NCBI GenBank assembly: GCA_022414725.1
Contig: CM039464.1
Location: 46,777,957 to 46,841,956 of the forward strand
DNA: 64,000 nucleotides
DNA from: Microglena sp. YARC
Taxonomy: Eukaryota > Chlorophyta > Chlorophyceae > Chlamydomonadales > Chlamydomonadaceae
Direction: 5' to 3'
Below, piece after piece: positions 45,801-55,338 of the stretch. The position numbers and the translations under genes were made by a program. The notes under the pieces were generated by a model that worked only from the letters and a program-made list of their open reading frames with translations, had not been told where the DNA came from and searched no databases. Each line of letters begins with the position of its first letter. Position 1 is the first letter of the stretch.

Positions 45801-46890
45801 ATTTAATCAATGAATGAATTGACAAGTTGCACAACCAAGTTCAACCAGGAATAAATGAAACAATAGGGCGGGGGGCGGGGGGGGGGGGGGGGGGGTCATC
45901 CCCCTGAAGCCTGTGTTGCTAACGCATCCTACAAGCACCAGACTTTCCCCTGCTGTATATATACACGTTTTCCACCTAAACGATATTGGTTACACTTTGG
46001 TGGAGTCTGAAGACACCGTACGCCAGGAGACAATAAAACAATGAATTGCGCCATAATGTGCACTTATAAATAAATTGAATTTATTAAATTGAATTAAACA
46101 AATTAAAGAAGGTGTGAATTTGTTACTGCGATTGCTACTGCACAATACTATACATGCGACCACATCCACCCGATTACAGAGACGAAGATTGCAAACTTCC
46201 AGGGCGGTATACAGCGTGCGAGGGGGTGTTTGTGACTCAACGCGTCCACAATTTTAATCGACGCCCAATTGATTACCCGTAATACACGCGTACTACCCGT
46301 AATACACACCCAGGACGAACACTAGCATCAACAGATGCATGGAGATCAAAGCGGAGCGCTGTACCATATTCTGCATGTTATATTTCAGCCACCTTTTCTT
46401 CTTCCGACGAAGCGTCGCCATTCCGTCGCTGCATGGCAACGCATGGGTCTGGTCAAACTAGTCAAAAATTGCCCCTAACCCCCCCGGCTGGTCCAACGCG
46501 ATATCCACATCCATGGACTGCCTCTTGAGGGATTTTGCTTCCCGCTATTTATTGCGATCGCTACTTTTGACCCCGTTTTGGCCCCAATTGCTGCTATAAC
46601 AAAAAATGCCTGAATAGCCCTTAGAAGCTAGAAAAGCTAAAAATAAACTTTCAGATTTGAAAACAAAATCCCTGTGCCGCTTATGTGCATTCATTGATTC
46701 CATACTTTCCGTTTGGTCGTAAGGATCAGCGGGCTAGCTTTGCTTGATGACGAAAAACACTGATTTTAGATACTCCACTTCAGTGCGTTATCTTGCCACT
46801 TCAGTGTAGAGGCTCCGTGCATATTGGTGGTTGGACCCAGTGCAAGCAAACGGGCTGGCCGCCTCACCTGAAATGTAGAGGAGGCGAGCT
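45801..46890. other. Region between the two host genes
   Basis: Apart from the candidate first exon at 46,293-46,421 I see no gene. Promoters for the minus-strand gene and perhaps for the glycosyltransferase gene should lie here or upstream, but no element can be named with confidence. Confidence 0.4.
46293..46421 (-). CDS. Candidate first exon with a signal anchor
   Basis: On the minus strand an ATG opens a 42-codon frame, MATLRRKKKRWLKYN, followed by a hydrophobic stretch (LISMHLLMLVFVLGV). Basic residues before a single hydrophobic segment is the pattern of a type II membrane anchor. A donor G|GTGTGT stands near 46,308. It is placed to be the first exon of the large minus-strand gene, but no phase link to the next exon could be made. 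Confidence 0.3.
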   Translation of the reverse strand: MATLRRKKKRWLKYNMQNMVQRSALISMHLLMLVFVLGVYYG

Positions 46891-47195
46891 TGTTCTGTGT
46901 TGTTTTGTTGTTGGTTTTTGTTTTGTGTTGCTTTGTTTGTATTGGTTTGTTGTGTTGTTTACTTGTTTTGTATTGTTGTTTTGTTGTATTGGTTTGGTGT
47001 GTTGTTTTGTGTTGTTTACTTGTTTTGTATTGTTGTTTTGTTGTATTGGTTTGGTGTGTTGTTTTGTGTTGTTTTGTTGTGTTCTTAAGTCTTGGTTTGT
47101 TGGTTAGTGTTGGTTTTGTTGTGTTGGTTTTGTTGTGTTGGTTTGGTTTGTTCTGTTCTGTTGTGTGATTTTGTTTCATCTTCTGTTGTGTTGTT
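46890..47195 (+). repeat. TTGTTTTG/TTGTGTTG tract
   Basis: T and G only over most of 300 bp, with a 75-bp unit duplicated (46,960-47,085). It gives spurious hydrophobic frames. Confidence 0.8.
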
Positions 47196-47199
47196 GTGT

Positions 47200-47566
47200 T
47201 GGACACCAGCCGAATTGTTTTAATCCAAGCCATCTAGCATTGGCAAACTGACCCTAATCTGATCTGTACACACTTTTTTACATTGGTAACCCCTCCAGGA
47301 TTTGGTGTTAGTCATGCCCTCGGACACCAGCCAGATGGTTTTAATCCAAGCCACCCAGTATCCTCCAACAGGCTCTAATCTGATCAATACAAAACAATGC
47401 ATTGGCAAACTGACCCTAATCTGATCCGTAAACACTTTTTTACATTGGTAACCCCTCCAGGATTTGGTGTTAGTCATGCCCTCGGACACCAGCCAGATAG
47501 CTTTAATCCAAGCCACCCAGTATCGTCCAACAGGCTCTAATCTGATCCGTACGTACTTTTTTACAG
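47200..47566 (+). pseudogene. Echoes of the glycosyltransferase exon at 47.6 kb, 5' edge
   Basis: Three decayed copies of the acceptor and the first 60-90 bases of the exon (GTTAGTCATGCCCTCGGACA, then TTTTAATCCAAGCCA) stand in a row upstream of the true exon, starting near 47,200, 47,285 and 47,460. Confidence 0.85.
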
Positions 47567-47780
47567 GATTTAGTTTTAGTCATGCCCTCGGACACCAGCC
47601 GGATGGTTTTAATCCAAGCCACACGCCATTGGCGCACGGGCCCAAACCTGATCCGTACCTTCATCTCTACGGGCGCCCTCGAGGATGAGGTGAAGGAGCT
47701 GAATGTGAAGTACGGAGAGCTGTACGGGGAGACGTACATGCATGTGGACGACGAGCAACATGCAGAGGGCACCAGACCAC
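47567..47780 (+). CDS. GT31 gene: exon with DTSRM motif
   Basis: The exon is 214 nt with acceptor TTACAG (entry phase 0) and donor C|GTATGT (exit phase 1). It encodes DLVLVMPSDTSRMVLIQATR to EQHAEGTRP, the first strand-helix part of the GT-A fold. Its last 50 bases and donor are repeated at 47,941-48,010. Confidence 0.82.
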
Positions 47781-48221
47781 GTATGTGTCCATCATATTCT
47801 TTATTATATCATTAATGTTGTTATTATTATTATTATTATTATTATATTATTATTATTATTATTATAATAATTGCCTTCGTGCATTTAGTCTGACTAATGT
47901 ATTTATCCATTTACAAGTGTATCTGTATTTTTATATCTAGACGTACATGCATGTGAACGACGAGCAACATGCAGAGGGCACCAGACCACGTATGTGTTCA
48001 TCATATTCTTTATTACATTATAATAATTGTTATTATTATCAGGATTAGCATTATCAATAAAAACAATTTGTTATTATAGTTTTTAATTAGTATTAATATT
48101 GGTATTGGTATTATTATTATTATTATTATTTATTATTATTATTATTATTATTGTTATTGTTATTATTATCATTATTGCTGTTATTATTCTTGTTCTTATG
48201 ATTATTATTATTATTACCCCC

Positions 48222-48252
<31 letters not shown>

Positions 48253-51200
48253 ACACACAGATTCCAAGCGACCAGGTGGTCTGGGCGCAGCTCTCTCTCC
48301 CTCTCACACTCAGCCCCCTCTCACACCCACCCAACCACCCACCCCACACACAGATTCCAAGCGACCAGGTGATTTGCGCGCGGCGCTCTCTCCCTTCTTA
48401 GCGCACGAGCACTACGGCGACACGTACAAGTGGATGCTGTACGGCGATGATGATACCATCTTTTTCCCGTCAGGAGTTTTTAGGCTGATTAATGAGCTGG
48501 ACCAGAATGTGCCCATGGTGAGTCTTATTTATGCAGATGCATGATCTGGACCACAATATCATAATGGCTAGTCTGCCTGTGCCACTGTTTCCATTTAGGA
48601 CTACGCATAGCAGCTTCTAGGCAGCTCCTTTCACACATCCTTGGGCCCAACCTGAAGCTGGCTAATGCGTCTGAAAGCTGAAACGACAGGCATTCCAATG
48701 CAGCTGCAAGCTTTGGGCTTGACACAGTCTAGGGCTAATGGAGCTGGATGGAAGCTGCTACGAGCAGCCCATAAATGAAACTGTGGGCCTGGCAATAAGG
48801 GACCCCCACCATTGTTGCTTGGGTCTTGGCCACTGTTTGTTTCTGTGCAACGCGTCGCAAATTGAGCGACTTAGTGCAACCCCAGTGCAACGCGCTGCCC
48901 CCCGACTCCCGCCAGTTGCAGACTTTCGGCACAAAGGCAGGACTGGGCGTTCTCAGGTGCACTGGACTGGACTGGCTCTGAACTGGGCGTACTTAGGCCC
49001 ACAAGGACAGGACATGGCGTACTCAGGCGTACAAGGAAAGACATCCCAGGCGCATGTGAGATGTAATTCCTATTACGCCTCGGAGATGTAATTCCTAGTA
49101 CGCCTCTGGGATGTACTCTCTAGTATGCCGGTGGGATGTAAATCCTCGTACGCCTCTGGGATGTACTTCCTAGTATGCCGGTGGGATGCAATTCCTGGCA
49201 CGCTGGTGGGATGTAATTCCTAGTAAGCCGGTGGGATGTAATTCCTAGTATGCCTCTGGGATGTACTTCATAGTACGCCTCTGGGATGTACTTCATAGTA
49301 AGCCGGTGGGATGTAATTCCTAGGCAGCCCCAGTAGCGAGCACTGGGATTGCACCGCGTCGCTCAATTTGTAACGCGTCGCACAAGGGGGTTCCAGTGCA
49401 TTTGGCAGACCCAAAGGCTACCCAGCGCCACAAATCCACCACAACCTCAACCACTACCACTATCACCACGACCACCACAACCACTGTCACCACCATATCA
49501 CCACAATATCACCACGTTTGGCAAAACTACGTGCACCCTAGCGCCAAATCTTCACTACCACTATCACCATCACTACCACTATCACCATCACCACCATCAC
49601 CACCACCACTATCACCACCACCACTATCACCACCACCACTATCACCATCACCACCACCACTATCACCACCACCACTTTCACCACCACCACTATCACCACC
49701 ACCATAGCACCACAAGCACCACCCCCACCCCATGTAGGCCTTGACTGGCAACATTTGTCGAAATCACATGCAACCTAGCGCCAATTCTCCACCACCACCA
49801 CCACCATCACCACTACCACTATCACCATCACCATCACCACCTCTATCACCACCACCACCACCACCACCACCACTATCACCACCACCACCCTTATCACTCC
49901 CATCACCACCACCACTATCACCACCACCACTATCACTACCACTATCATCACTATCACCGCCACCACCACTATCACCACCATAGCACCACAAGCACCGCAC
50001 CCACCCCATGCAGGCACTGACCGACAACATCTGGTAAAACCATGTGCAACCTACCACCAAATCTCCACCTCCACCACTGCCACTATCATCATCACTACCA
50101 AATCATCACTGGAAGCACCCCACCCCATGCAGGCACTCACCGGCAACATCTGTGGAAACCATGTACAGCCTACTGCCAAAATTCCAACTCCACCTCCACT
50201 ATTACCACAATCACCACCATTATCACCACTATCACCATCACTATCAGATCAGCAATGGAAGCACCCCACCCACCCCATGCAGGCACTGACCCATAAACAT
50301 GTGGTGAAACATGTGCAACCTAGCGCCAAAACATCACCTCCACCTTCACCTCCACCTCCACCTCCACCTTCACCTCCACCTCCACCTCCACCTCCACCTC
50401 CACCTCCACCTCCACCTCCACCTTCACCTCCACCTTCACCTCCACCTTCACCTCCACCTCCACCTCCACCTCCACCTCCACCTTCACCTCCACCTTCACC
50501 TCCACCTCCACCTTCACCTCCACCTCCACCTCCACCTGCACCTCCACCTCCACCTTCACCTCCACCTCCACCTTCACCTCCACCTCCACCTGCACCTCCA
50601 CCTCCACCTGCACCTCCACCTGCACCTCCACCTCCACCTGCACCTCCACCTTCATATCCACCTCCACTTGCACCTCCACCTGCACCTCCACCTCCACCTG
50701 CACCTCCACCTTCACCTCCACCTCCACCTTCACCTCCATCTTCACCTCCACCTCCACCTTCACCTCCACCTCCACCTGCACCACTACCACGATTACCATC
50801 ACAACCAAAACAGCAGTGGAAGCACTACCCCCACCCCATGCAGGCACTGACCAACAACATCTGGCGAAACCACATGCACCCTAGCGCCAAATCTCCACCA
50901 TCACCTCCACTATCACCACCACCACTATCACCACCTCCACTATCACCACCACCACCACTATCACCACTATCACCACTATCACCACCACTATCACCACCAC
51001 CACCACTATCACCACCACTATCACTCCCATCACCACCACCACTATCACCATCACTAGCACCGCCACCACCACTATCACCACCATAGCACCACAAGCCCCG
51101 CACCCACCCCATGTAGGCCTTGACCGACAACATCTGGCGAAACCACGTGCACCCTAGCGCCAGCGCACCTCGCTGCCTCCCTTGCAGCCTGGATGGTGGG

Positions 51201-51443
51201 CCAGATAACTCCAACATATCAGGCCAGGAGCTGTACAATCCAGTTTGTGGCTGCCCCACGTGCTCGTTGGACAAGGCGTGTGCGTATCACATTGAGAGAG
51301 GCAGGCCCAGTAGTTGTGCCATCAACTCGGGCGCTCATGGAGGAGCTGGCATCATCTTCTCTTCTGCTTTTTTCACCACCATCACTGCCGACATGGCCAG
51401 GGAGTGTTTTAATACTCAGTATGGGCATGTAAGTGATGTAAAT

Positions 51444-51478
<35 letters not shown>

Positions 51479-51634
51479 TGTGGTGGGTGGGGGGGTAGGC
51501 AGGTAGGGAAGGGGGCGAGCAGGCACTGTATTTTTCTGTTTTTTCACGCCATCACTGCCAACATGGCCAGGGAGTGCTTTAATACTCAGTATGGGCATGT
51601 GAGTGATGTAAGTGGACTGTGGGTGTGTGTGTGT

Positions 51635-51666
<32 letters not shown>

Positions 51667-54600
51667 GTAGGCAGGTAGGGAAGGGAGTGAGCGGGCTTCA
51701 TCTTCTCTTTTGCTTTTTTCAAGACCATCACGGCCGGGATGGCCAGGAGTGTTTTAATACTCAGTATGGGCATGTGAGTTATGCAAATGGATTGTGGGGG
51801 GGGGGGGGGGGGGGAGGGGGGTAGGCAGGTAGGGACGGGGCGAGCAGGCATCATCTTATCTTTTCTTTCTTCAAGACTATCACTGCCGACATGGCCAGGG
51901 AGTGTTTTAATACTCAGTATGGGCATGTAAGTGATGTAAATGGACTGTGGGGTGTGTGTGTGTGTGGGGGGGGGGGGGGGAGTAGGCAGGTAGGGAAGGG
52001 GGGTGAGCGGGCTTCATCTTCTCTTTTTGCTTTTTTCAAGACCATCACGGCCGACATGGCCAGGAGTGCTTTAATACTCAGTATGGGCATGTGAGTTATG
52101 CAAATGGATTGTTGGTGTGTGTGTGTGGGGGGGGGGGGGGGGGGGGGGGAGGGGAAGGGTAGGCATGATCTTCTCATCTGTTTTTTCACCACCGCCACTG
52201 CCAACATGGCCAGGGAGTGCTTTAATAGCAAGTATAGGCAGTACGGCCGTACATAGGTTGGATATGCTTAACTAGTGAGCTGTTACGCTTTCATTGTAGA
52301 ATGGCGGCACCCAAGCCCACCTTCTAGTTATTATAGCTATTCAGGGGATGATTTGGATTGGGGTCTCTGAGTTGCTACACCACATCAGCCATCACCACAA
52401 CCATCAAGCTAATCCCTGAAACTCAACATTTGCAGAATGGGGGTGATGCTATGTTATCCAAGTGCCTGCAGCTAAACAACATATCAGCTATACAGAATCA
52501 TCACCACCACCACTTTCTCTATCACCACAACCATCAAGCTAATCCTTGAAACACAACATTTGCAGAATGGGGGTGATGCTATGTTATCCAATAGCTTGAT
52601 GCTAAACAACATCAGCTATCACCATTACCATGTAGCTAATCCTTGAAACTCAACCTTTGCAGAGTGGGGGTGATGCTATGTTATCCAAGTGCCTGCTGCT
52701 AAACAACATCAGCTATACAGAACCGGGGTACACCTGGCGGTACGGTACGTACGTACGGTTCTGGAATACAGGACAAGAATAGGCACTCGCCCAGCTCAGC
52801 GGCATCAGAGGGAGATGAGAGTATTGCTTGGAGTGGGCAGTACAGCTTTCCTCAGTTGGTTGTTTTTGATAACAATCATAACAAGGTATGTACTAGTGTT
52901 TGCGTCAAATTCGAATTCAAATTCATATTCAAAATTTCACTCAACCACTCCATGTCCCAACTCCAAGTACCAAACTACTTTAAATTCAAATTCATATTTA
53001 AAATTTAACTCGACCACTCCATGTCCCAACTCCAAGTACCAAACTCCTTTGGGTATGTCGGGCAGTTTGGGTCATGGTACAGGTGGGGGGTGGGGGGGTG
53101 AGGGTGGGGGGAGAGAGTGGGGGGGTGAGGGTGTGTGTGTAGAGACCAGCATATCATACAATGTTGAAAAAGGCGAAGATGATGTCATACAAATTGCATC
53201 ATATTATATTGAATATAAATGGTAACTTTAGCCTAGTTAGACTGCCGGCATCATATGATGTCATGCTATCATATGGTATCATATTGCCGTTCCCTAGTCA
53301 TACATGGCTTTAAATCACAGAGTCATTTAACTTAGGGCGTTCGAGGACTTAGGCACCCATGGAGATAGTTATTCTCTTCATTGAATAAGCAGAGTGCACT
53401 GTTTCTTTTTGGGGGTACGCGTAGCGGCTTTCATCACGCTCCATTAGCCAGCGACTGTGTCAAGCCCAGTCCTGCTTTTGTGCGCCTGAGCACGCTCAGT
53501 CCACTGCGCCTGAGTACGCCCAGTCCTGCCTTTGTGCCGTACAGAGGCGTACTCGGAATTACATTTACCGGCGTACTAGGAATTACAACCCAGAGGCGCC
53601 TGGGATGTCTTTCCTAGTACGCCTGAGTACGCCATGTCCTGTGTTTGTGTGCCTGCGTACGCCCAGTCCCGTGCCAGTCCAGCCCAGTGCGCCTGAGTAC
53701 GCCCAGTCCTGCCTTTGTGCCGAAAGTCTGCAACTGGCGGGGGTCGGGGGGCAGCGCGTCGCACTGGGGTCGCACCGAGTCGCTCCATTTGCGAAGCGTC
53801 GCACAGAAAAAACAGTGACCAAGACCCAAACAACAATGGTGGGGGTACCTTACTGCCAGGCCCACAGTTTTATTTTTAGCTATACGTAGCAACTCCCATC
53901 CCGCTCCAGTAGCCATAATGTACGTAAACAATCATGTACACAGAAGTAATGATAACGCCTGGTGGGGCGTGGTATTAAGGGAGCCCCGTCTTACGGTGGT
54001 AGGGAACGGGCTGCTTAAGTAATGATAACGCCTGGTGGGGCGTGGTATTAAGGGAGCCCCGTCTTTCGGTGGTAGGGAACGGGCTGCTTAAGTAATGATA
54101 ACGCCTGGTGGGGCGTGGTATTAAGGGAGCCCCGTCTTGTGGCGGTAGGGAATGGGCTGCTACTTTTCCTGGACAAAGCTACCATTGCGGTTGACAGCGA
54201 CCGCTAACACTAAATCGCACCTGTGGGGATTCGAACCCGGAAACTTCTTCGTTCTTTCTAGGAGCTCAAACATAGAACCATTTGTCGGACCGGGGATGAT
54301 GCACACAGGACATACTGAAGGCTCAAGCAGAAAAAGTCATAGGTGCATCGCAAGCGACAGGGGAAATTGGCGGAGAGAGTTGGCTAACGGAGCCACAGGT
54401 GGCACCAGAATCAAGTGCGGCGGATCGAAACCTGGGTTTACAACAGGGTCAGGGGCCAGTAAGGGCCAGGGTTACGTTCGGACAACACGACAGACAGACA
54501 ACATGGCATCGGGGTGACTCTAGGGGATCCCCCTTCTCCCTCCAGAAGGGGGGGCTCCTCCAAAACCAACCACAAACAACCACAAAACAACCGCAGAAAA

Positions 54601-55338
54601 CACAAACAACCACAAAAAACGAAAAAAACTCAAAAACACAAAGACCACAAACAACCACACACACACACACACAAAAATAGCCACCAGCATTGACACACAC
54701 ACACAAAAAAGAGCCACCAGCATCTAAACTCAATAGAAACTACCACTCGCTTCATACATGATATCCTGCAGGCTCCAGCAGAACGCAACCGCAAACAAGC
54801 ACCAATAACCACCAACGGCAACAACAAAACACACACAAAACACCAAATACGACAAACAAAACAAAACAAAACAACTTTTGCTGTAAACTTGAACTTGAAC
54901 TTGAACTTGAGCTGCATCTTGAAATTGAAATTGAAATTGAACTGCATACTTGACCTTGAACTTGAACTTGAACTGCATACTTGAAATTGAAATTGAACTA
55001 GAACTGCATTCTTGAAATTGAACTGCAAACTTTAAATTGAACTGCAAACTTTAAATTGAACTGCACACTTGAACTTAAACAGCATACTCCAACTTGAACT
55101 TGAACTGCATACAGGATATCCTGCAGGCTCCAGCAGAGCGACTACTGAGAGGCAAGTGCAACGTCCACTGTAAGTGGTTGATTCGGCATGCGGTGTCGTA
55201 TCACGTAGGTGCCCGCTTCCAGCCAAGTTTGAACCATGCAGCCGCGGTGATGCAACTCATATCTGGGTCACACAGGCTGGCCTTGGAGTTTCTGAGCATG
55301 ATGACATCCGTACAGAGAAGCTCAAGCCAAGGCACTGG
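47567..55338 (+). CDS. Fringe-like (GT31) glycosyltransferase gene
   Basis: The exons at 47.6, 48.4, 51.1 and 52.7 kb join in phase and give a protein with the marks of the Fringe family (CAZy GT31, beta-1,3 glycosyltransferases of the Golgi). These are a start like VMPSDTSRM and ATRHWR, then RAALSPFLAHEHYGDTYKW, the metal-binding DDD in MLYGDDDTIFFP, a Cys-rich part (CGCPTC, CAYH), GGAGIIFSS, and GGDAMLSKCL with SYTEPGY at the end. Family members transfer a sugar from UDP-sugar to a glycan. The signal-anchor exon at the N-terminus is not found, and the structure after 52,744 is uncertain. Almost every exon is accompanied by echoes of its edges. Confidence 0.82.
47781..48353 (+). repeat. Intron with exon echoes and (ATT)n, C-run and CA repeats
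   Basis: At 47,941-48,010 the 3' edge of the preceding exon (ACGTACATGCATGTG to the donor) recurs. At 48,258-48,295 the 5' edge of the next exon (CAG, then ATTCCAAGCGACCAGGTG) recurs. Between them are ATT runs (47,818-47,870 and 48,110-48,210), a C-run (48,218-48,238) and CA repeats. Confidence 0.85.
48354..48517 (+). CDS. GT31 gene: exon with the DDD motif
   Basis: The exon is 164 nt, entry phase 1 (ACACACAG) and exit phase 0 (ATG|GTGAGT). It encodes SKRPGDLRAALSPFLAHEHY, then GDTYKWMLYGDDDTIFFPSG and VFRLINELDQNVPM. The three Asp bind the metal and UDP-sugar in GT-A enzymes. The sequence agrees very well with the family, so the exon is secure. Confidence 0.9.
48518..49510 (+). repeat. Intron with dispersed and 30-bp tandem repeats
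   Basis: 48,605-48,740 is the CAGCTTCTAGGCAGCTCC repeat. 48,820-49,060 resembles 53,470-53,830 in inverted orientation (GCAACGCGTCGCAAATTGAG). 49,060-49,325 is about eight units of GGGATGTAATTCCTAGTACG then CCTCT or CCGGT. No exon is seen. Confidence 0.7.
49511..51116 (+). pseudogene. Six echoes of the 51.1-kb exon's 5' edge in a CCA-rich intron
   Basis: Copies of CATGCAGGCACTGACCGACA, then ACATCTGGCGAAACCA and GCACCCTAGCGCC lie near 49,515, 49,735, 50,014, 50,133, 50,283 and 50,844, and the true acceptor follows at 51,116. Each copy keeps the AG acceptor (except the first, which has lost it) and the beginning LTDNIWRNH in decayed form. Between copies run CCACCA, CACTATCACC or CCTCCACCTCCA repeats, up to 450 bp long (50,330-50,780). 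Confidence 0.9.
51117..51428 (+). CDS. GT31 gene: exon with the Cys-rich and GGAG region
   Basis: It is exactly 104 codons and phase 0 at both ends (CATGTAG acceptor, CAT|GTAAGT donor). It begins ALTDNIWRNHVHPSASAPRC and includes CGCPTCSLDKACAYH and SGAHGGAGIIFSSAFF, ending CFNTQYGH. Paired cysteines and the HGGAG loop are typical of Fringe enzymes. Both edges of this exon have been copied into the flanking introns. Confidence 0.88.
51429..52250 (+). pseudogene. Five echoes of the 51.1-kb exon's 3' edge
   Basis: Units of 150-170 bp each repeat TITADMARECFNTQYGH with its donor (GTGAGT or GTAAGT, lost in the last unit), at about 51,550, 51,725, 51,877, 52,040 and 52,190. Each is followed by GTGTGT and a G-run of up to 30, and AGTAGGCAGGTAGGGAAGGG. 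The donors look functional. Confidence 0.9.
52350..52662 (+). pseudogene. Two echoes of the 52.7-kb exon's 5' edge
   Basis: CATTTGCAGAATGGGGGTGA, then TGCTATGTTATCCAA occurs near 52,430 and 52,558, before the true exon at 52,663. The first copy also keeps GCCTGCAGCTAAACAACAT and diverges at the place of TYTEPG. CATCACCACCACC runs lie between. Confidence 0.85.
52663..52744 (+). CDS. GT31 gene: exon SGGDAMLSKCL, 3' border uncertain
   Basis: Entry is in phase 0 (TTTGCAG). It encodes SGGDAMLSKCLLLNNISYTE and PGYTWRY. GGD with a following Leu/Cys helix and YTEPG are conserved in GT31. The exon ends in a GTACGGTACGTACGTACGG repeat with several possible donors, none of which leads cleanly on. Confidence 0.75.
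52772..52886 (+). CDS. GT31 gene: possible further coding piece
   Basis: After ACAG a frame reads DKNRHSPSSAASEGDES, then IAWSGQYSFPQLVVFDNNHN, to a donor AAG|GTATGT. It is coding in style and ends in phase 0, which would suit the exon at 55,223. It is one base out of frame with the exon before it, and the gap of about 30 bases is too short for an ordinary intron, so an indel in the GTAC repeat is likely. Confidence 0.4.
52887..53945 (+). repeat. Intron with MITE and dispersed repeats
   Basis: A 70-bp phrase (ACCACTCCATGTCCCAACTC, then CAAGTACCAAACT) is present twice at 52,925-53,050. 53,145-53,297 is a copy of the ATATCATATGAT MITE. 53,470-53,830 is a GTGCGCCTGAGTACGCCCAG repeat region, inverted relative to 48,820-49,060. 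Confidence 0.65.
53946..54240 (-). mobile_element. tRNA-derived SINE with triplicated tail
   Basis: A perfect B box (GGTTCGAATCC, minus strand) stands at 54,227-54,237. The body matches 31,236-31,400. The tail segment of 73 bp (AATGATAACGCCTGGTGGGG, then CGTGGTATTAAGGGAGCCCC) is repeated three times, starting at 53,946, 54,019 and 54,092. Confidence 0.75.
54241..55190. other. Intron or intergenic stretch with simple repeats
   Basis: 54,560-54,720 is rich in AACCACAAA and ACACAC. 54,880-55,090 is a run of TTGAACTTGAAC and TTGAAATTGAAA words punctuated by TGCATACTTGA. The phrase CAGGATATCCTGCAGGCTCC occurs at about 54,758 and 55,118. No exon is supported. Confidence 0.5.

Noticed and set aside
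50127..51086. Proline-rich 319-residue frame and its histidine-leucine and valine-glutamate shadows
   Set aside because: It translates the CCTCCA intron repeats and crosses the echoes of an exon that is read in another frame.
55225..55338. Alternative plus frame of the array unit (KFEPCSRGDATHIWVTQAG)
   Set aside because: Differences between copies in this frame are mostly amino acid changes (P to S, R to C, H to D), while the chosen frame has mostly silent ones and fits the phase of the preceding donor.
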